A stretch of DNA of 64,000 nucleotides. Source: Rhodovulum euryhalinum (GTDB taxonomy: Bacteria; Pseudomonadota; Alphaproteobacteria; Rhodobacterales; Rhodobacteraceae). The first letter of the stretch is position 1. Each line of letters starts with the position of its first letter. The DNA lies in contig NZ_SLWW01000016.1 of the NCBI RefSeq assembly GCF_004342445.1, forward strand, positions 1-64,000, read 5' to 3'. Both the position numbers and the translations under genes were made by a program. This document shows, piece after piece, positions 32,423 to 42,440 of the stretch. The notes below the pieces were generated by a model. It ran no database searches. It had not been told where the DNA came from and was given only the letters and a program-made list of their open reading frames with translations.

Positions 32423-33340
32423 TCACAGCTTGGTCGCGTCGGGCGGCGGGGTGATGGTCCGGCGATTGAGCACTGCCTCACGCCAGGTGATGAAGACGAC
32501 AGCCCCCACGATCATCGCGCCGCCGGCGATTACCCAGCCGTCCACCGACTCGCCGAACACCAGCCAGCCGAGGAGCGCGGCCCAGACCAGCTGCAGGAAG
32601 CTGACAGGCTGGGTCACGGTCAGCGGCGCCGCGCGGAAGGCAAGCGTCATTGTATAGTGCCCGGCAGTGGCGAAGGCCGCGACGAGAAACAGCCAGAACA
32701 CCTGCGAGAGTGTCGGGGTGACCCATACCGCGACAGCGAGGGGGGCAAGCGCGATCGTCACCGAGACCGACAGCATCGCGACGACCACCGCCGCCGAGTC
32801 ACGCTCGCTCAGCCGCTTGGCCATCAGATAGGAGGCGCCGAAGAAAAGCGCGGTGAACAGCATCGCGAGATGGCCGTCCGACACCTCGCGGAAGCCGGGG
32901 CGCAGAATCACCAGCACGCCCAGAAACGCCACCACGATGGCAAGGACGCGGCGGGCGGCAAGCCTTTCGCCGAAGACAAGCGCCGCACCGATCGTCACGT
33001 AGACAGGGTTGAGATAGTTCATCGCGGTGACCTCGGCGATCGGGATGCGGGTCATCGCGTAGAACCAGCAGATCACCCCCAGCGCATGCGCGAGCCCGCG
33101 CCAGGCGTAGAGCCTCAGCGCGGCCCGGCCGATCCCGGCACGGACCAAGGGGCCCAGCATTGGCGCCAGGAAAACAAGCCCGAGCACATAGCGCAGAAAG
33201 GCGGCCTGCGCGGCGGGCATGCCGGTTCCGACATGCTTGACCAGCGCCGTGACCGCCACGAAATTCGCGCCGGTCAACAGCATCCACAGAACTCCCGCGA
33301 GGGGCCTGTGACCCCGGGATGCGTCCGCGCCGTGCACCAT
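32423..33340 (-). CDS. DMT family transporter (EamA domains)
   Basis: Protein of 305 aa with ten hydrophobic segments arranged as two EamA repeats, for example the AVTALVKHVGTGMPAAQAAFLRYVLGLVFLAP opening and the LVWAALLGWLVFGESVDGWVIAGGAMIVGAVVFITWRE end. Family members export metabolites such as amino acids or their analogues; the substrate is unknown. The next minus-strand gene lies beyond a plus-strand gene, so it appears to be transcribed alone. Confidence 0.9.
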   Translation of the reverse strand: MVHGADASRGHRPLAGVLWMLLTGANFVAVTALVKHVGTGMPAAQAAFLRYVLGLVFLAPMLGPLVRAGIGRAALRLYAWRGLAHALGVICWFYAMTRIPIAEVTAMNYLNPVYVTIGAALVFGERLAARRVLAIVVAFLGVLVILRPGFREVSDGHLAMLFTALFFGASYLMAKRLSERDSAAVVVAMLSVSVTIALAPLAVAVWVTPTLSQVFWLFLVAAFATAGHYTMTLAFRAAPLTVTQPVSFLQLVWAALLGWLVFGESVDGWVIAGGAMIVGAVVFITWREAVLNRRTITPPPDATKL

Positions 33341-33505
33341 GGCGCGACTTCACCCCAACCATGCCGCCAAGGCAAGGGGGCGCCCGCCCCGTGGATCCGT
33401 TCCCTCGGCATTAGCGCGCCGCAGGCTGCGTCAACGCCGTGTTAACATCTCGTTTGCCATATTGGATCGGAATGCGGGGCGTCATCCGCGACCATGGGGC
33501 ATCCG

Positions 33506-34906
33506 ATGAAAGAAACCTGGCATCCGCCGGCCCGCGCGTGGGAAGAGGACGATCTGCTTCAGACCACCCCGCGCTTCGTGCTGGTGCGGGCCGCACCCAC
33601 AGTGCGCCGTTTGCTCGCCCTGTTCTCGTTCCTGCTGGCCGCGGTGCCGGCCGTCGGTCTGGTCGCCGACATTCCCATCCTGTTCCGCCCGGCGCCCGGC
33701 GACAGGGGAATCGACGCGCTGACGCTGGGCGCACTGGCAGCACTCGCGCTGGCGGTGATGATCCAGCGCCCGTTTGCCCGCAGCGGGCCTGTCGAGCGGG
33801 GCCTGCTGGTGCTGGCAGGGGGGATCGCGATCGGCCAGCTTCTCGGGCTGTTCCAGACCGTGCCCCATGACGCGGGGCCGACCGGCGAAAGCGCAGCGAT
33901 CGGGATTCTGGCGCTGACCAGCGCACTTTCGCTGCGGCGCAGGCGCCCGGCCTGGCCCGCGATGCTGCTGGCCGGGACGGCGGGCATGATCTGCCTGACG
34001 GCTTTCCTTGGCTATGCGATGGGAATCGGCCGGCTGCAGGGGGCGCTGTCGCCCTTCGCCATGCTGATCATGGGGCCCCTGGTGCTGGCCGCGCAGATCA
34101 GCCAGGCCCGGCGCCCGGCCCTGCGCGCGCTGTTCCGCGACGACCGGCTGACCCGGGTGTTGCGGTTCGAACTGGCGCTTGCGGCACTGGTGCCGACGAG
34201 CCTGGCCATCGCCATCTTCCGGTTCGAGCAGTCTGGCGCCAGCGCCGCCGACGCCTTCTTTACCCAGGCGATGATCCTGTTCTGCTGCACGGGCGTGCTG
34301 GTGACGGGGCGGATGCGCGACCGGCTGGAGCGCGAACGCCGCGAGCTGTCGCGCGAGTTGCAGCGCGCCTCGCTGATCGACCCGTTGACCGGCCTCGCCA
34401 ACCGGCGCGGCACGCTGATGATGGCCAGCCACGCGATCCACGCCGCAGAGCGCAACGGGCGCCCGGTCTCGATGGTGATCTGCGACCTTGACCATTTCAA
34501 GGCGGTGAACGACCGGCTGGGCCACGGCGTCGGCGACCGGGCGCTGCAGACCGCGGCGATGCTGCTGGCCGGCCGGCTGCGGATGTCGGACATCGCCGGG
34601 CGTTGGGGCGGCGAAGAGTTCCTGTTCGTCCTGCCCGACACGCCGCTTGCGGGCGCCGAGGCGGTCGCCGAGATCTTGCGCCACGCGCTTGGGGAAGAGC
34701 TTCGGATCATGCCCTCGGGCGACATCGGCACCGGCCCCGGCGGCAAGGCGCTGACCGCCTCTTTCGGGTGCGCCGCGCTTGACACCTCGCGGCCCGACGG
34801 GTTCGAACGCGCGCTCGACGCGGCCGACCGGGCGCTTTACGCGGCCAAGCGCAGCGGGCGGAACCGGGTGGAAAGCGCGCCTTTGCCGATGGCCGGGGTC
34901 GGCTGA
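33506..34906 (+). CDS. Membrane-anchored diguanylate cyclase (GGDEF)
   Basis: Protein of 466 aa. The N-terminal half has about eight hydrophobic segments (MASE-like membrane sensor). The C-terminal GGDEF domain has DPLTGLANRRGTL, CDLDHFKAVNDRLGHGVGDRAL and the active-site motif GGEEF, so c-di-GMP synthesis is expected. An RxxD inhibitory site is not obvious. The ATG at 33506 has a GGGG ribosome-site candidate; an upstream in-frame ATG at 33494 would add four residues. Confidence 0.9.
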   Translation: MKETWHPPARAWEEDDLLQTTPRFVLVRAAPTVRRLLALFSFLLAAVPAVGLVADIPILFRPAPGDRGIDALTLGALAALALAVMIQRPFARSGPVERGLLVLAGGIAIGQLLGLFQTVPHDAGPTGESAAIGILALTSALSLRRRRPAWPAMLLAGTAGMICLTAFLGYAMGIGRLQGALSPFAMLIMGPLVLAAQISQARRPALRALFRDDRLTRVLRFELALAALVPTSLAIAIFRFEQSGASAADAFFTQAMILFCCTGVLVTGRMRDRLERERRELSRELQRASLIDPLTGLANRRGTLMMASHAIHAAERNGRPVSMVICDLDHFKAVNDRLGHGVGDRALQTAAMLLAGRLRMSDIAGRWGGEEFLFVLPDTPLAGAEAVAEILRHALGEELRIMPSGDIGTGPGGKALTASFGCAALDTSRPDGFERALDAADRALYAAKRSGRNRVESAPLPMAGVG

Positions 34907-34915
34907 AGCCCGCGC

Positions 34916-35656
34916 CTAAAGCTGGGCCAGAACCTCGTCGGTCGCCTCGAAATTCGTGGTCACGCGCTGCACGTCGTCGTCATCCTCGAGCGCATCGACA
35001 AGCTTCATCAGCTTCTGCATGCCGTCGAGATCCAGTTCCGTCGTGGTGCCGGGCTGCCAGATCAGCTTGGTCGACTCGCTCTCGCCCAGGGTCGCCTCGA
35101 GCGCCGCGGCCACCTCGCCGAGATCAGTATCGGCGCAATAGATCACGTGCCCCTCCTCGGAGCTTTCCACGTCCTCGGCACCCGCCTCGATCGCGGCCAT
35201 CATCACGCTGTCGCCATCGCCCACGCCGGCGGCATAGCGAATCTCGCCCTTGCGCTCGAACATGAAGGCGACCGAGCCGGTCTCGCCCAGGTTGCCGCCA
35301 TACTTGGTGAAGATCGACCGCACGTTGGACGCCGTACGGTTGCGGTTGTCGGTCATCGCCTCGACGATCACCGCGACGCCGTCCGGGCCGTAGCCCTCGT
35401 AGCGGATTTCCTCGTAGGCCTCGCCCTCGCCGCCGATCGCCTTCTTGATCGCGCGCTCGATATTGTCCTTGGGCATGGACTGCGACTTGGCTTCCTTGAT
35501 CGCCAGCCGCAGCCGGGGGTTCTTGTCGGGATCCGGGTCACCCATCTTGGCCGCGACGGTGATCTCCTTGCTGAACTTGGAGAACAGCTTCGAGCGAACC
35601 GAATCCTGACGGTTCTTGCGATGCTGGATGTTCGCCCATTTCGAATGGCCTGCCAT
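34916..35656 (-). CDS. yebC: YebC/PmpR family transcriptional regulator / translation factor
   Basis: Protein of 246 aa with the invariant start [39 protein letters not shown], then the central [20 protein letters not shown] block. The family was long called a transcriptional regulator; recent work links YebC proteins to translation of proline-rich stretches. The frame extends upstream, but homology starts at 35656. Confidence 0.96.
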   Translation of the reverse strand: MAGHSKWANIQHRKNRQDSVRSKLFSKFSKEITVAAKMGDPDPDKNPRLRLAIKEAKSQSMPKDNIERAIKKAIGGEGEAYEEIRYEGYGPDGVAVIVEAMTDNRNRTASNVRSIFTKYGGNLGETGSVAFMFERKGEIRYAAGVGDGDSVMMAAIEAGAEDVESSEEGHVIYCADTDLGEVAAALEATLGESESTKLIWQPGTTTELDLDGMQKLMKLVDALEDDDDVQRVTTNFEATDEVLAQL

Positions 35657-35753
35657 GGAACCCCTCTGCGAAGGCTGAATTCGTCGGAACGCTCTATAGG
35701 CCACCCGGGGTCGTGGCCGCAAGGCCGGGTGGCCGCGACAGCGCGGCCGGGAC

Positions 35754-36953
35754 CTAGCGCCCGGCAATCACGGCGGCGGCGGCCTCCAGCCCGCCCGGCC
35801 CATGCGGCAGGTCCAGCGCGAGGAGCCCCGCCTCGATCGAGCCAAGCGCGCCCAGAACCATATGGGCGTTCACATGGCCCATATGGGCGATGCGGAAAAA
35901 GCCGTGCCAGGCCGGATCGCCCGGCGCCGCCATGCCAAGGCCGATCCCGAGGGTGACCCCCGCCGTGTCGGCCAGCCATTCGCGCAGGGCGGTGGCGTTC
36001 GGCGGCACGATCCGGACCGAGGTCACGGCGTGGCTGCGATGGTCCGGGGCGGTCACGTTCAGTTCGATCGAGCCCGCGCGCCCCCAGGTGTCGAACGCCG
36101 CCCAGACCGCGCGGGCCAGCCGCGCGTGACGCGCCCAGGCGGCCTCGATCCCCTCTTCGTGCACCAGCATGTCCAGCGCGGCCCGGAGCCCGAACAGGTG
36201 GTGCGTGGGCGCGGTGCCCCAGAAATACTGGTAGAATTCCTCGGGGTCGGCGCGCATCCGCCAATCCCAGTAGCGCGTCACCAGATCGGCGCACACCCTC
36301 GCCGCCTCGGCCCGCTCGTTGAAAAAGACGAAGCCCAGGCCCGGCGGCACCATCAGCCCCTTCTGGCAGGCAGAAATCATCACGTCGGCACCCCATTCGT
36401 CCATCTCGAACCGGTCGCAGGCCAGCGAGGCGATGCAGTCGACCATCAAGAGCGCCGGGTGCCCTGCCGCATCCAGCGCCGCGCGCACCGCAGCCACGTC
36501 ATTCCGGACGCTGGTCGCGGTGTCGACATGGACCAGCGTCACCGCGCGGATCGCGTGGGCGCGGTCCTCGGCCAGCCGCGCGGCCACGCGGTCGGGATCG
36601 ACGGGCGAACGCTTGCCGAAATCGAGAACCTCGACATCGACGCCCATCGCCTCTGCGGTCTCGGCCCAGCCGTGGCCGAACCGGCCGGTGGCCAGCGCCA
36701 GCATCCGGTCGCCGCGCGACAGGGTATTGGCGATCGACGCCTCCCAGACGCCGTGGCCGTTCGAGATATACATTGCCACCTTGTGCCGGGTGCGGGCCAC
36801 CGCGCGCAGGTCGGGCAGAAGGCCCGCCAGCAGGTCCACCATCGCGCCGCCGTGGATTTCGGGCGCGGGGCGGTGCATCGCCTGCAGCACCCGGTCGGGG
36901 ATGACCGAGGGGCCGGGAATCGCAAGATAGGGGCGGCCGTGGGACAGGGGCAT
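35754..36953 (-). CDS. Class V aminotransferase (alanine/serine-glyoxylate type)
   Basis: Protein of 399 aa. It has the AGXT-family opening [27 protein letters not shown] and the PLP-lysine region [27 protein letters not shown]. It probably transfers an amino group to glyoxylate. A second family member occurs at 62927-64000 beside serine-cycle genes, which makes this copy the likelier paralogue with another donor or role. Confidence 0.88.
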   Translation of the reverse strand: MPLSHGRPYLAIPGPSVIPDRVLQAMHRPAPEIHGGAMVDLLAGLLPDLRAVARTRHKVAMYISNGHGVWEASIANTLSRGDRMLALATGRFGHGWAETAEAMGVDVEVLDFGKRSPVDPDRVAARLAEDRAHAIRAVTLVHVDTATSVRNDVAAVRAALDAAGHPALLMVDCIASLACDRFEMDEWGADVMISACQKGLMVPPGLGFVFFNERAEAARVCADLVTRYWDWRMRADPEEFYQYFWGTAPTHHLFGLRAALDMLVHEEGIEAAWARHARLARAVWAAFDTWGRAGSIELNVTAPDHRSHAVTSVRIVPPNATALREWLADTAGVTLGIGLGMAAPGDPAWHGFFRIAHMGHVNAHMVLGALGSIEAGLLALDLPHGPGGLEAAAAVIAGR

Positions 36954-37157
36954 GCGGGCACTCCGAAAGCGTTCGCGCCCGTGTTAGGTCCGGGCACCGG
37001 GGGCGTCAATCGCTTGTCAGCGCGCGGCTTTCGGGCTAAGCCCGGCGCGACAGGCCGCCCGACCGGCGCGCCGCCCGCCAACAGCCCCGGCCCAGCGCCC
37101 TTGGACAGATCCCCCCCCATACCGGCGCCGGACGCGCCCCCCCGGACCCCCGGCGAG

Positions 37158-38906
37158 GTGCAGGGCGACTATCGCTCATCGCGGCTTTTCGGGCGGCTCT
37201 GGCGCGGCTACCTGCGCCGGCACAGCGGCCGGATGGCTCTGGCCTTCGCCCTGCTGACCATCGAGGGCAGCACGCTGGGCCTGCTGAGCTGGATGCTCAA
37301 ACCGCTGTTCGACCGGGTCTTCGTCGGCGGCGAGGGCGATCTTGTTCTGTGGGTGGGGCTCGGCATCTTCGGGCTGTTCGTGATCCGGGCGCTGACCTCG
37401 ATCGCCAACCAGACGCTGCTGACCAGCGTGGCGATGAAAAGCTCGACGGCGATGCAGGTGGACCTTGTGCGCCACCTGTTGCGGCTTGACGGGCAGTTCT
37501 TTCAGGACAACCCGCCCGGCGCGCTGATCGAGCGGGTGCAGGGCGACACCCAGGTGGTGCAGCAGATCTGGACCACCGTGATCGTCGCCATGGGGCGCGA
37601 CATCATCTCGCTGATCGCGCTGTTCTTCGTCGCGATCTCGGTCGCGCCGACCTGGACGGCGATGGCGGTGGTGGGCGTGCCGCTGCTGATCCTGCCCACC
37701 GCGCTTGCCCAGCGCTATATCCGGCGCAAGGCGATGCGGATGCGCGAACAGGCGGGCGACCGGACCACCAGGCTGGACGAGATCTTTCACGGCATGGTGC
37801 CGATCAAGCTGAACCGGATGGAGGAGTATCAGCTTGGCCGGTTCGACCGGATCGTGCACGCGATCGCTGCGGCACAGGTCAAGATCCGCGCGATCCAGTC
37901 CACGGTGCCGGCGATGATCGACATCGTGACCGGGCTTGGCTTCTTTCTCGTGCTGCTGGTGGGCGGGCGCGAGATTCTGGCGGGCGAGCGCACGGTGGGC
38001 GAGTTCATGAGCTTCTTCACCGCGATGGCGCTGACCTTCCAGCCCTTGCGCCGGCTCGGCAATGTCTCGGGCACCTGGCAGACTGCGGCGGCCAGCCTGG
38101 AACGGCTGTACCGGCTGTTCGACATGCCGCCGCGGATCGTGTCGCCCGCCCGTCCCCTGCCCCGCCGCGACGCGGACTCGACCGAACTGGTGATGCGCGA
38201 CGTGAGCTTCGCCTATGGCGACGCGCCGGTGCTGCGCGGGCTGAACCTGGTGGCACGGGCGGGCGAGGTGACCGCACTGGTCGGGCCGTCGGGGGCGGGC
38301 AAGACCACCGTCTTCGGCCTGCTGACCCGGCTGATCGACCCGCAGTCGGGAGAGATCACGCTGGGGGGCACGCCGGTCGGCCGGATGGACCTGGCCGAGT
38401 TGCGCGGCCTGTTCTCGGTGGTCTCGCAGGAAGCGGCACTGTTCGACGAGACGATCCGCGAGAACATCGTGCTTGGCGGTGCGGTCGACGAGACGCGCCT
38501 GGCCGAGGTGCTGCGATCCGCCCATGTCGCCGATTTCCTGCCGAACCTGCCCCGGGGACTGGACAGCGCGGCCGGGCCGCGCGGCTCGAACCTGTCGGGC
38601 GGCCAGCGCCAGCGGGTGGCGATCGCACGCGCGCTGTTGCGCGACGCCCCGATCCTGTTGATGGACGAGGCGACCTCGGCGCTGGATGCGCAGTCCGAGC
38701 AACTGGTGCAGCAGGCCCTGGCACGGCTTTCGCAAGGGCGCACCACGCTGGTAATCGCCCATCGGCTGGCGACGGTGCGCAATGCCGACCGGATCCTCGT
38801 GATGGACAGGGGCCGGGTGGTCGAGGAGGGCACCCATGACACGTTGCTGGCCGGGGGCGGGCTGTATGCCAGCCTCTACCGGCTGCAATTCGCCTCGGAG
38901 GGATGA
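37158..38906 (+). CDS. MsbA-like ABC exporter (fused permease-ATPase)
   Basis: Protein of 582 aa from the GTG at 37158. Six membrane segments span residues about 20-330, and the ATPase domain has Walker A GPSGAGKTT, Q-loop SVVSQEAALFDE, signature LSGGQRQR and Walker B ILLMDEATSALD. It is a type IV exporter half-transporter of lipid or drug type. The start is uncertain: no ATG lies at the right distance, and a TTG at 37101 would add 19 Pro-rich residues. Confidence 0.85.
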   Translation: MQGDYRSSRLFGRLWRGYLRRHSGRMALAFALLTIEGSTLGLLSWMLKPLFDRVFVGGEGDLVLWVGLGIFGLFVIRALTSIANQTLLTSVAMKSSTAMQVDLVRHLLRLDGQFFQDNPPGALIERVQGDTQVVQQIWTTVIVAMGRDIISLIALFFVAISVAPTWTAMAVVGVPLLILPTALAQRYIRRKAMRMREQAGDRTTRLDEIFHGMVPIKLNRMEEYQLGRFDRIVHAIAAAQVKIRAIQSTVPAMIDIVTGLGFFLVLLVGGREILAGERTVGEFMSFFTAMALTFQPLRRLGNVSGTWQTAAASLERLYRLFDMPPRIVSPARPLPRRDADSTELVMRDVSFAYGDAPVLRGLNLVARAGEVTALVGPSGAGKTTVFGLLTRLIDPQSGEITLGGTPVGRMDLAELRGLFSVVSQEAALFDETIRENIVLGGAVDETRLAEVLRSAHVADFLPNLPRGLDSAAGPRGSNLSGGQRQRVAIARALLRDAPILLMDEATSALDAQSEQLVQQALARLSQGRTTLVIAHRLATVRNADRILVMDRGRVVEEGTHDTLLAGGGLYASLYRLQFASEG

Positions 38907-38953
38907 CAGCTTCGCCCTATATCCTGGTAAGGACCCAATGAAGGAGGACAGCC

Positions 38954-39712
38954 ATGCAGGGCGAAGCCGCCAGCGACCGAACGGTTCTGAAGATCACCGG
39001 CGAGGATAGGGAACATTTCCTGCAAGGTCTGGTGACCAATGATGTCCGCGGGATCGACGGACGGCTGGTCTATGCCGCTCTGTTGACACCCCAAGGCAAG
39101 TATCTGGCCGATTTCTTCCTGACCGGCCATGGCGACGCAATCCTTGTCGACGTCGAAACCGGCCTTGCCGAGGCCCTGATCCGGCGGCTGTCGATGTACA
39201 AGCTGCGCGCGAAGGTGGCCATCGAACCCGCCGGGCTGCACGTGCTGCGCGGTCTTGGCGAACCGCCTGCGGACGCGCTGCCCGACCCGCGCGACCCGGC
39301 GCTTGGCTGGCGGGCCTATGCCGCCGAACCCGGGCGCGAGGGCACGACCGACTGGGACGCGATAAGGGTGGCGCATTGCATCCCCGAGACCGGCATCGAG
39401 CTGATCCCGGACGAGACCTACATCCTGGAGGCCGGGTTCGACCGCTTGCACGGCGTCGATTTCCGCAAGGGCTGCTATGTCGGCCAGGAGGTCACCGCCC
39501 GGATGAAGCACAAGACCGAGCTCAAGAAAGGGCTCGCGACGGTGCGGATCAAGGGCGCGGCACCGGTGGGAACGCCGATCCTGGCGGGGGACAAGCCCGC
39601 GGGGGTTCTGTTCAGCCAGTCGGGCGGGCAGGCGATTGCCTATCTGCGATTTGACCGCACGGCCGGGCCGATGCACGCAGGCGCGGCAATCCTGACGCTG
39701 GACGATGGCTGA
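38954..39712 (+). CDS. ygfZ: YgfZ/GcvT-like folate-binding protein
   Basis: Protein of 252 aa. It contains the YgfZ signature KGCYVGQEVTAR with its conserved Cys, in a GcvT-like tetrahydrofolate-binding fold. YgfZ (IBA57/COG0354) helps assemble or repair Fe-S clusters of radical-SAM enzymes such as MiaB. A good AAGGAGGA site precedes the ATG. Its end overlaps the kinase gene by 8 bp. Confidence 0.92.
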   Translation: MQGEAASDRTVLKITGEDREHFLQGLVTNDVRGIDGRLVYAALLTPQGKYLADFFLTGHGDAILVDVETGLAEALIRRLSMYKLRAKVAIEPAGLHVLRGLGEPPADALPDPRDPALGWRAYAAEPGREGTTDWDAIRVAHCIPETGIELIPDETYILEAGFDRLHGVDFRKGCYVGQEVTARMKHKTELKKGLATVRIKGAAPVGTPILAGDKPAGVLFSQSGGQAIAYLRFDRTAGPMHAGAAILTLDDG

Positions 39713-40505
39713 CCGGGCGGCGATAGAGGCGCTTTTGGGCGCACCGGTCGCCGGGATGGCGCCGCTTCATGGCGGTGACCTGTCCGAAGTGGTGCGGGTG
39801 ACGATGGCGGATGGCGGCAGGGTCGTTGCCAAGACCGGGCCGATGGTGGCACGCGAGGCGCGGATGCTGGCGGCGATGGCACGGGCGGGTGTGCCCTGCC
39901 CGGCCGTTATCGCGGTCGCGGACGATCTGCTGGTGATGGCACATCTCGACGAGACGCGGGCCAGGGCCGCAGGCTGGGCCGCGCTGGGCATCGCCTTGGC
40001 GCGGCTGCATGCGGTCGAGGGCACGGCCTACGGCTGGGACGAGGATTACGCCTTCGGTGCCGCGGCGCTGCCCAATGCGGCTTGCGGCGATTGGCCGGAA
40101 TTCTGGGCCGCGCGGCGGCTGCTGGCCTGGCCCGAGGCCCTGCCTGCCGACATCGCCGCACGCGTGGACCGGCTGGCCGCCCGCCTGCCTGACCTTCTGC
40201 CCCGCCGCCCGCCTTGCGCGCTGCTGCATGGCGACCTGTGGGCGGGTAACGTGCTGTTCACCGCTGGCGGCGCGGCGCTGATCGACCCGGCCTGCTATCA
40301 CGGGCATGCCGAGGTGGATCTTGCCATGCTGCACCTCTTCGGCCGGCCAGGCCCGGACTTTGCCGCCGCCTACGGACCGCCCGAGACAGGCTGGAAGGAC
40401 CGGCGGGGAGTCTACCAGCTCTGGCCCGCGCTGGTGCATCTGCGGCTGTTCGGCGGAGGCTATCGGGGGATGGCCGAGGCGTGCCTTGCCACCGTGGGGG
40501 CCTGA
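39705..40505 (+). CDS. Fructosamine/ketosamine kinase family protein
   Basis: Protein of 266 aa with an APH-like fold: VVRVTMADGGRVVAKTGPMVAREARMLAAMARAGVPCPAV at the N-lobe and LLHGDLWAGNVLF as the catalytic loop, followed by ALIDPACYHGHAEVDLAML (metal Asp). Members phosphorylate glycated amines for removal. Translation is probably coupled to ygfZ through the 8-bp overlap. Confidence 0.9.
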   Translation: MADRAAIEALLGAPVAGMAPLHGGDLSEVVRVTMADGGRVVAKTGPMVAREARMLAAMARAGVPCPAVIAVADDLLVMAHLDETRARAAGWAALGIALARLHAVEGTAYGWDEDYAFGAAALPNAACGDWPEFWAARRLLAWPEALPADIAARVDRLAARLPDLLPRRPPCALLHGDLWAGNVLFTAGGAALIDPACYHGHAEVDLAMLHLFGRPGPDFAAAYGPPETGWKDRRGVYQLWPALVHLRLFGGGYRGMAEACLATVGA

Positions 40506-40548
40506 CCTCGAAACGGGTAGCCCTGCCCCTTGCCGGTGCCGCGCCCGG

Positions 40549-41112
40549 TCAGGCGCGTTCGGAATATTCCATCGTGTCGGTGTTCACGACAATCTCTTCG
40601 CCGGGGCCGACGAACGGCGGCACCATGATGCGCACGCCATTGTCCAGCACAGCGGGCTTGAAGCTGTTGGCCGCGGTCTGGCCCTTGACCACCGGCTCGG
40701 TCTCGACGATCCGGCAGGTGACTTTCGGCGGCAGCGTGGCGTTCAGCGCCTCGGCTTCGTGGTACTCGACCACCACGGTCATCCCGTCCTGCAGGAAGGG
40801 CCGGCGCTCCCCCAGGATGTCGGCCGGCAGTTCGATCTGTTCGTAGGTCTCGGTATCCATGAAGACCAGCTTGCCATCGGTCTCGTAGAGGAACTGCTGG
40901 TCCTTGTTCTCCAGCCGCACCCGCTCGACCTTGTCGGCACTGCGGAAGCGCTCGTTCAGCTTGGTGCCGGTGCGCAGGTTCTTCATCTCGACCTGGGCGA
41001 ACGCGCCACCCTTGCCGGGCTTGACATGGTCCACCTTCACGACGGACCACAATCCTCCATCATGCTCGAGGAAGAACCCGGGACGGATTTCGTTACCGTT
41101 GATCTTGGGCAT
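40549..41112 (-). CDS. efp: Translation elongation factor P
   Basis: Protein of 187 aa. It has the three-domain EF-P layout with the loop [10 protein letters not shown], placing K34 at the position that is beta-lysylated in E. coli. It relieves ribosome stalling at polyproline. The lysylation enzymes are not in the window. The start [13 protein letters not shown] at 41112 is clear; the upstream in-frame ATG at 41154 is not. Confidence 0.96.
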   Translation of the reverse strand: MPKINGNEIRPGFFLEHDGGLWSVVKVDHVKPGKGGAFAQVEMKNLRTGTKLNERFRSADKVERVRLENKDQQFLYETDGKLVFMDTETYEQIELPADILGERRPFLQDGMTVVVEYHEAEALNATLPPKVTCRIVETEPVVKGQTAANSFKPAVLDNGVRIMVPPFVGPGEEIVVNTDTMEYSERA

Positions 41113-41326
41113 GGGAGATCCGTTAATGAAAGGTTGAACGAGGATCGCGCTCACCTATATCTTGTCGTTCTTGGGCCGACAATACGACTAGATCCGGTAA
41201 GGTTTGTGTGTTAGCCATGCACTCAGCGCATGGATGGTATTCGAAAACGGAAATACCGAATCGAAGCAAAACCGTCATATTCGGCCGCGCGCCCGAAACG
41301 CAAGAGCAAGAATAAAGGACGACGAG

Positions 41327-41647
41327 ATGGCCGATTTCGTTGATGGCACGGCTTTCAACCACGAACAGGGGAACCGTGCCCGAAAACTGTTCGCCGCGGT
41401 GGTGCTGGCCGCCCTGGACGATGCAATCGCGGACGACAAGAAATATGGCAACGGACCGGAACAGATCGCCCGCTGGGCGCGCTCGCGCGATGGCCGAGAA
41501 GTGCTGTCCTGCGCCGGGATCGACCCGAACGAGCGCGTCGTCAACGGGCTGATGGAATTCGTGTCGCGCGGCGTGCGCACCTCGGTCGCGCTGTCCCGCG
41601 AGGAAAGCGAGCGCCGCCAGTTGCAGGCCGAGGCGGAAGCCGCCTGA
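41327..41647 (+). CDS. DUF6280-like small protein
   Basis: Protein of 106 aa: MADFVDGTAFNHEQGNRARKLFAAVVLAALDDAIADDKKYGNGPEQIARWARSRDGREVLSCAGIDPNERVVNGLMEFVSRGVRTSVALS. It is soluble and helical and matches a Rhodobacterales family I know as DUF6280, of unknown function. An AAAGGA site precedes the ATG, and a strong terminator follows. Confidence 0.75.
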   Translation: MADFVDGTAFNHEQGNRARKLFAAVVLAALDDAIADDKKYGNGPEQIARWARSRDGREVLSCAGIDPNERVVNGLMEFVSRGVRTSVALSREESERRQLQAEAEAA

Positions 41648-41671
41648 TCCGGGCGATACCGGACATCAAAG

Positions 41672-41694
41672 CGCGCCCCTCGGGGCGCGTTTTT
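41672..41694 (+). terminator. Rho-independent terminator
   Basis: A 7-bp GC stem (CGCGCCC / GGGCGCG) with a 4-nt loop is followed directly by TTTTT. It lies 25 bp past the DUF6280 gene and in front of the convergent PopZ-like gene. Confidence 0.88.
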
Positions 41695-41710
41695 CGTTGC
41701 GGGGGCGCCG

Positions 41711-42358
41711 CTAGTCCAGATCCCGCAGCGCCAGCGCGCGGTTGATCTCCCGGCGCACCAGCTTGCGCATGTTCAGGGTGATGCGCTCGCCAAGCTGGCC
41801 CTGAAGTTCTTGGCGCAGGATCTCTGCCACCAGGTCGCGCAGCATCTCCTTGTCGACGACTATCGTCCCGGCCTCTTCCGCGGCGGCATCCGCCCTTGGT
41901 CCCGGGCCACTGTTGGCGGCCGCGGCACGGCTGTTCCGGTCACGTACGTCCCCGTCCGGAGTGGAGGCGGGCGACCGTTCGGCACCGGAGGCGGCCCAAC
42001 CGGTCGCGGCAAGCGGCGGATCGGTGCCGTCGGGCTCCCAGTCGCCGTCGCAACCTGCCACCGCGGCCTCAAGTTCGGCGATCCGCTGCTCAAGCGTCGC
42101 GGCATCGGCAGCGGCGGCCGCGGCCGCTGCCGCCGCGGCATCCGGTTCAACTGCCGTATCCGGCACAACCTTGCGGGACACGTCCGCGGCCCACCCCGCG
42201 GACCCAGCCGCGGCGACGCGCAGCGCGGGCGTCAGGATCAGGCGGTCCGGCGCGGCATCAATTCGGCCAGGCCGCACCGCGACGGCCTCGTCGCCGACAA
42301 GGCGGCGGATCGAGGTAAGAACCTCGTCGACATCGCGGGGTTTTACGGGTTCGGACAT
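41711..42358 (-). CDS. PopZ-like (DUF2497-type?) low-complexity protein
   Basis: Protein of 215 aa in three parts. A short N-terminal helix DVDEVLTSIRRLVGDEA resembles the SIRR helix of PopZ. A long acidic, Ala/Pro-rich low-complexity middle (about 20-160) includes a run of about ten Ala. A C-terminal helical module reads VVDKEMLRDLVAEILRQELQGQLGERITLNMRKLVRREINRALALRD. This layout matches PopZ, the polar organiser of alphaproteobacteria, though C-terminal similarity is loose. Pole-organising function is an inference. Confidence 0.5.
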   Translation of the reverse strand: MSEPVKPRDVDEVLTSIRRLVGDEAVAVRPGRIDAAPDRLILTPALRVAAAGSAGWAADVSRKVVPDTAVEPDAAAAAAAAAAADAATLEQRIAELEAAVAGCDGDWEPDGTDPPLAATGWAASGAERSPASTPDGDVRDRNSRAAAANSGPGPRADAAAEEAGTIVVDKEMLRDLVAEILRQELQGQLGERITLNMRKLVRREINRALALRDLD

Positions 42359-42440
42359 GGGAGGCTCGATGGGGGGCTCGCGTCTCGCTTTACCGGCAAG
42401 CCTAGCCCCATGCGACCCGTTAGACAACAACTCCGACCCG

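Noticed and set aside
35802-37157. Upstream extension of the ABC exporter frame to 1034 residues
   Set aside because: It is antisense to a conserved aminotransferase. The exporter begins near 37101-37158.
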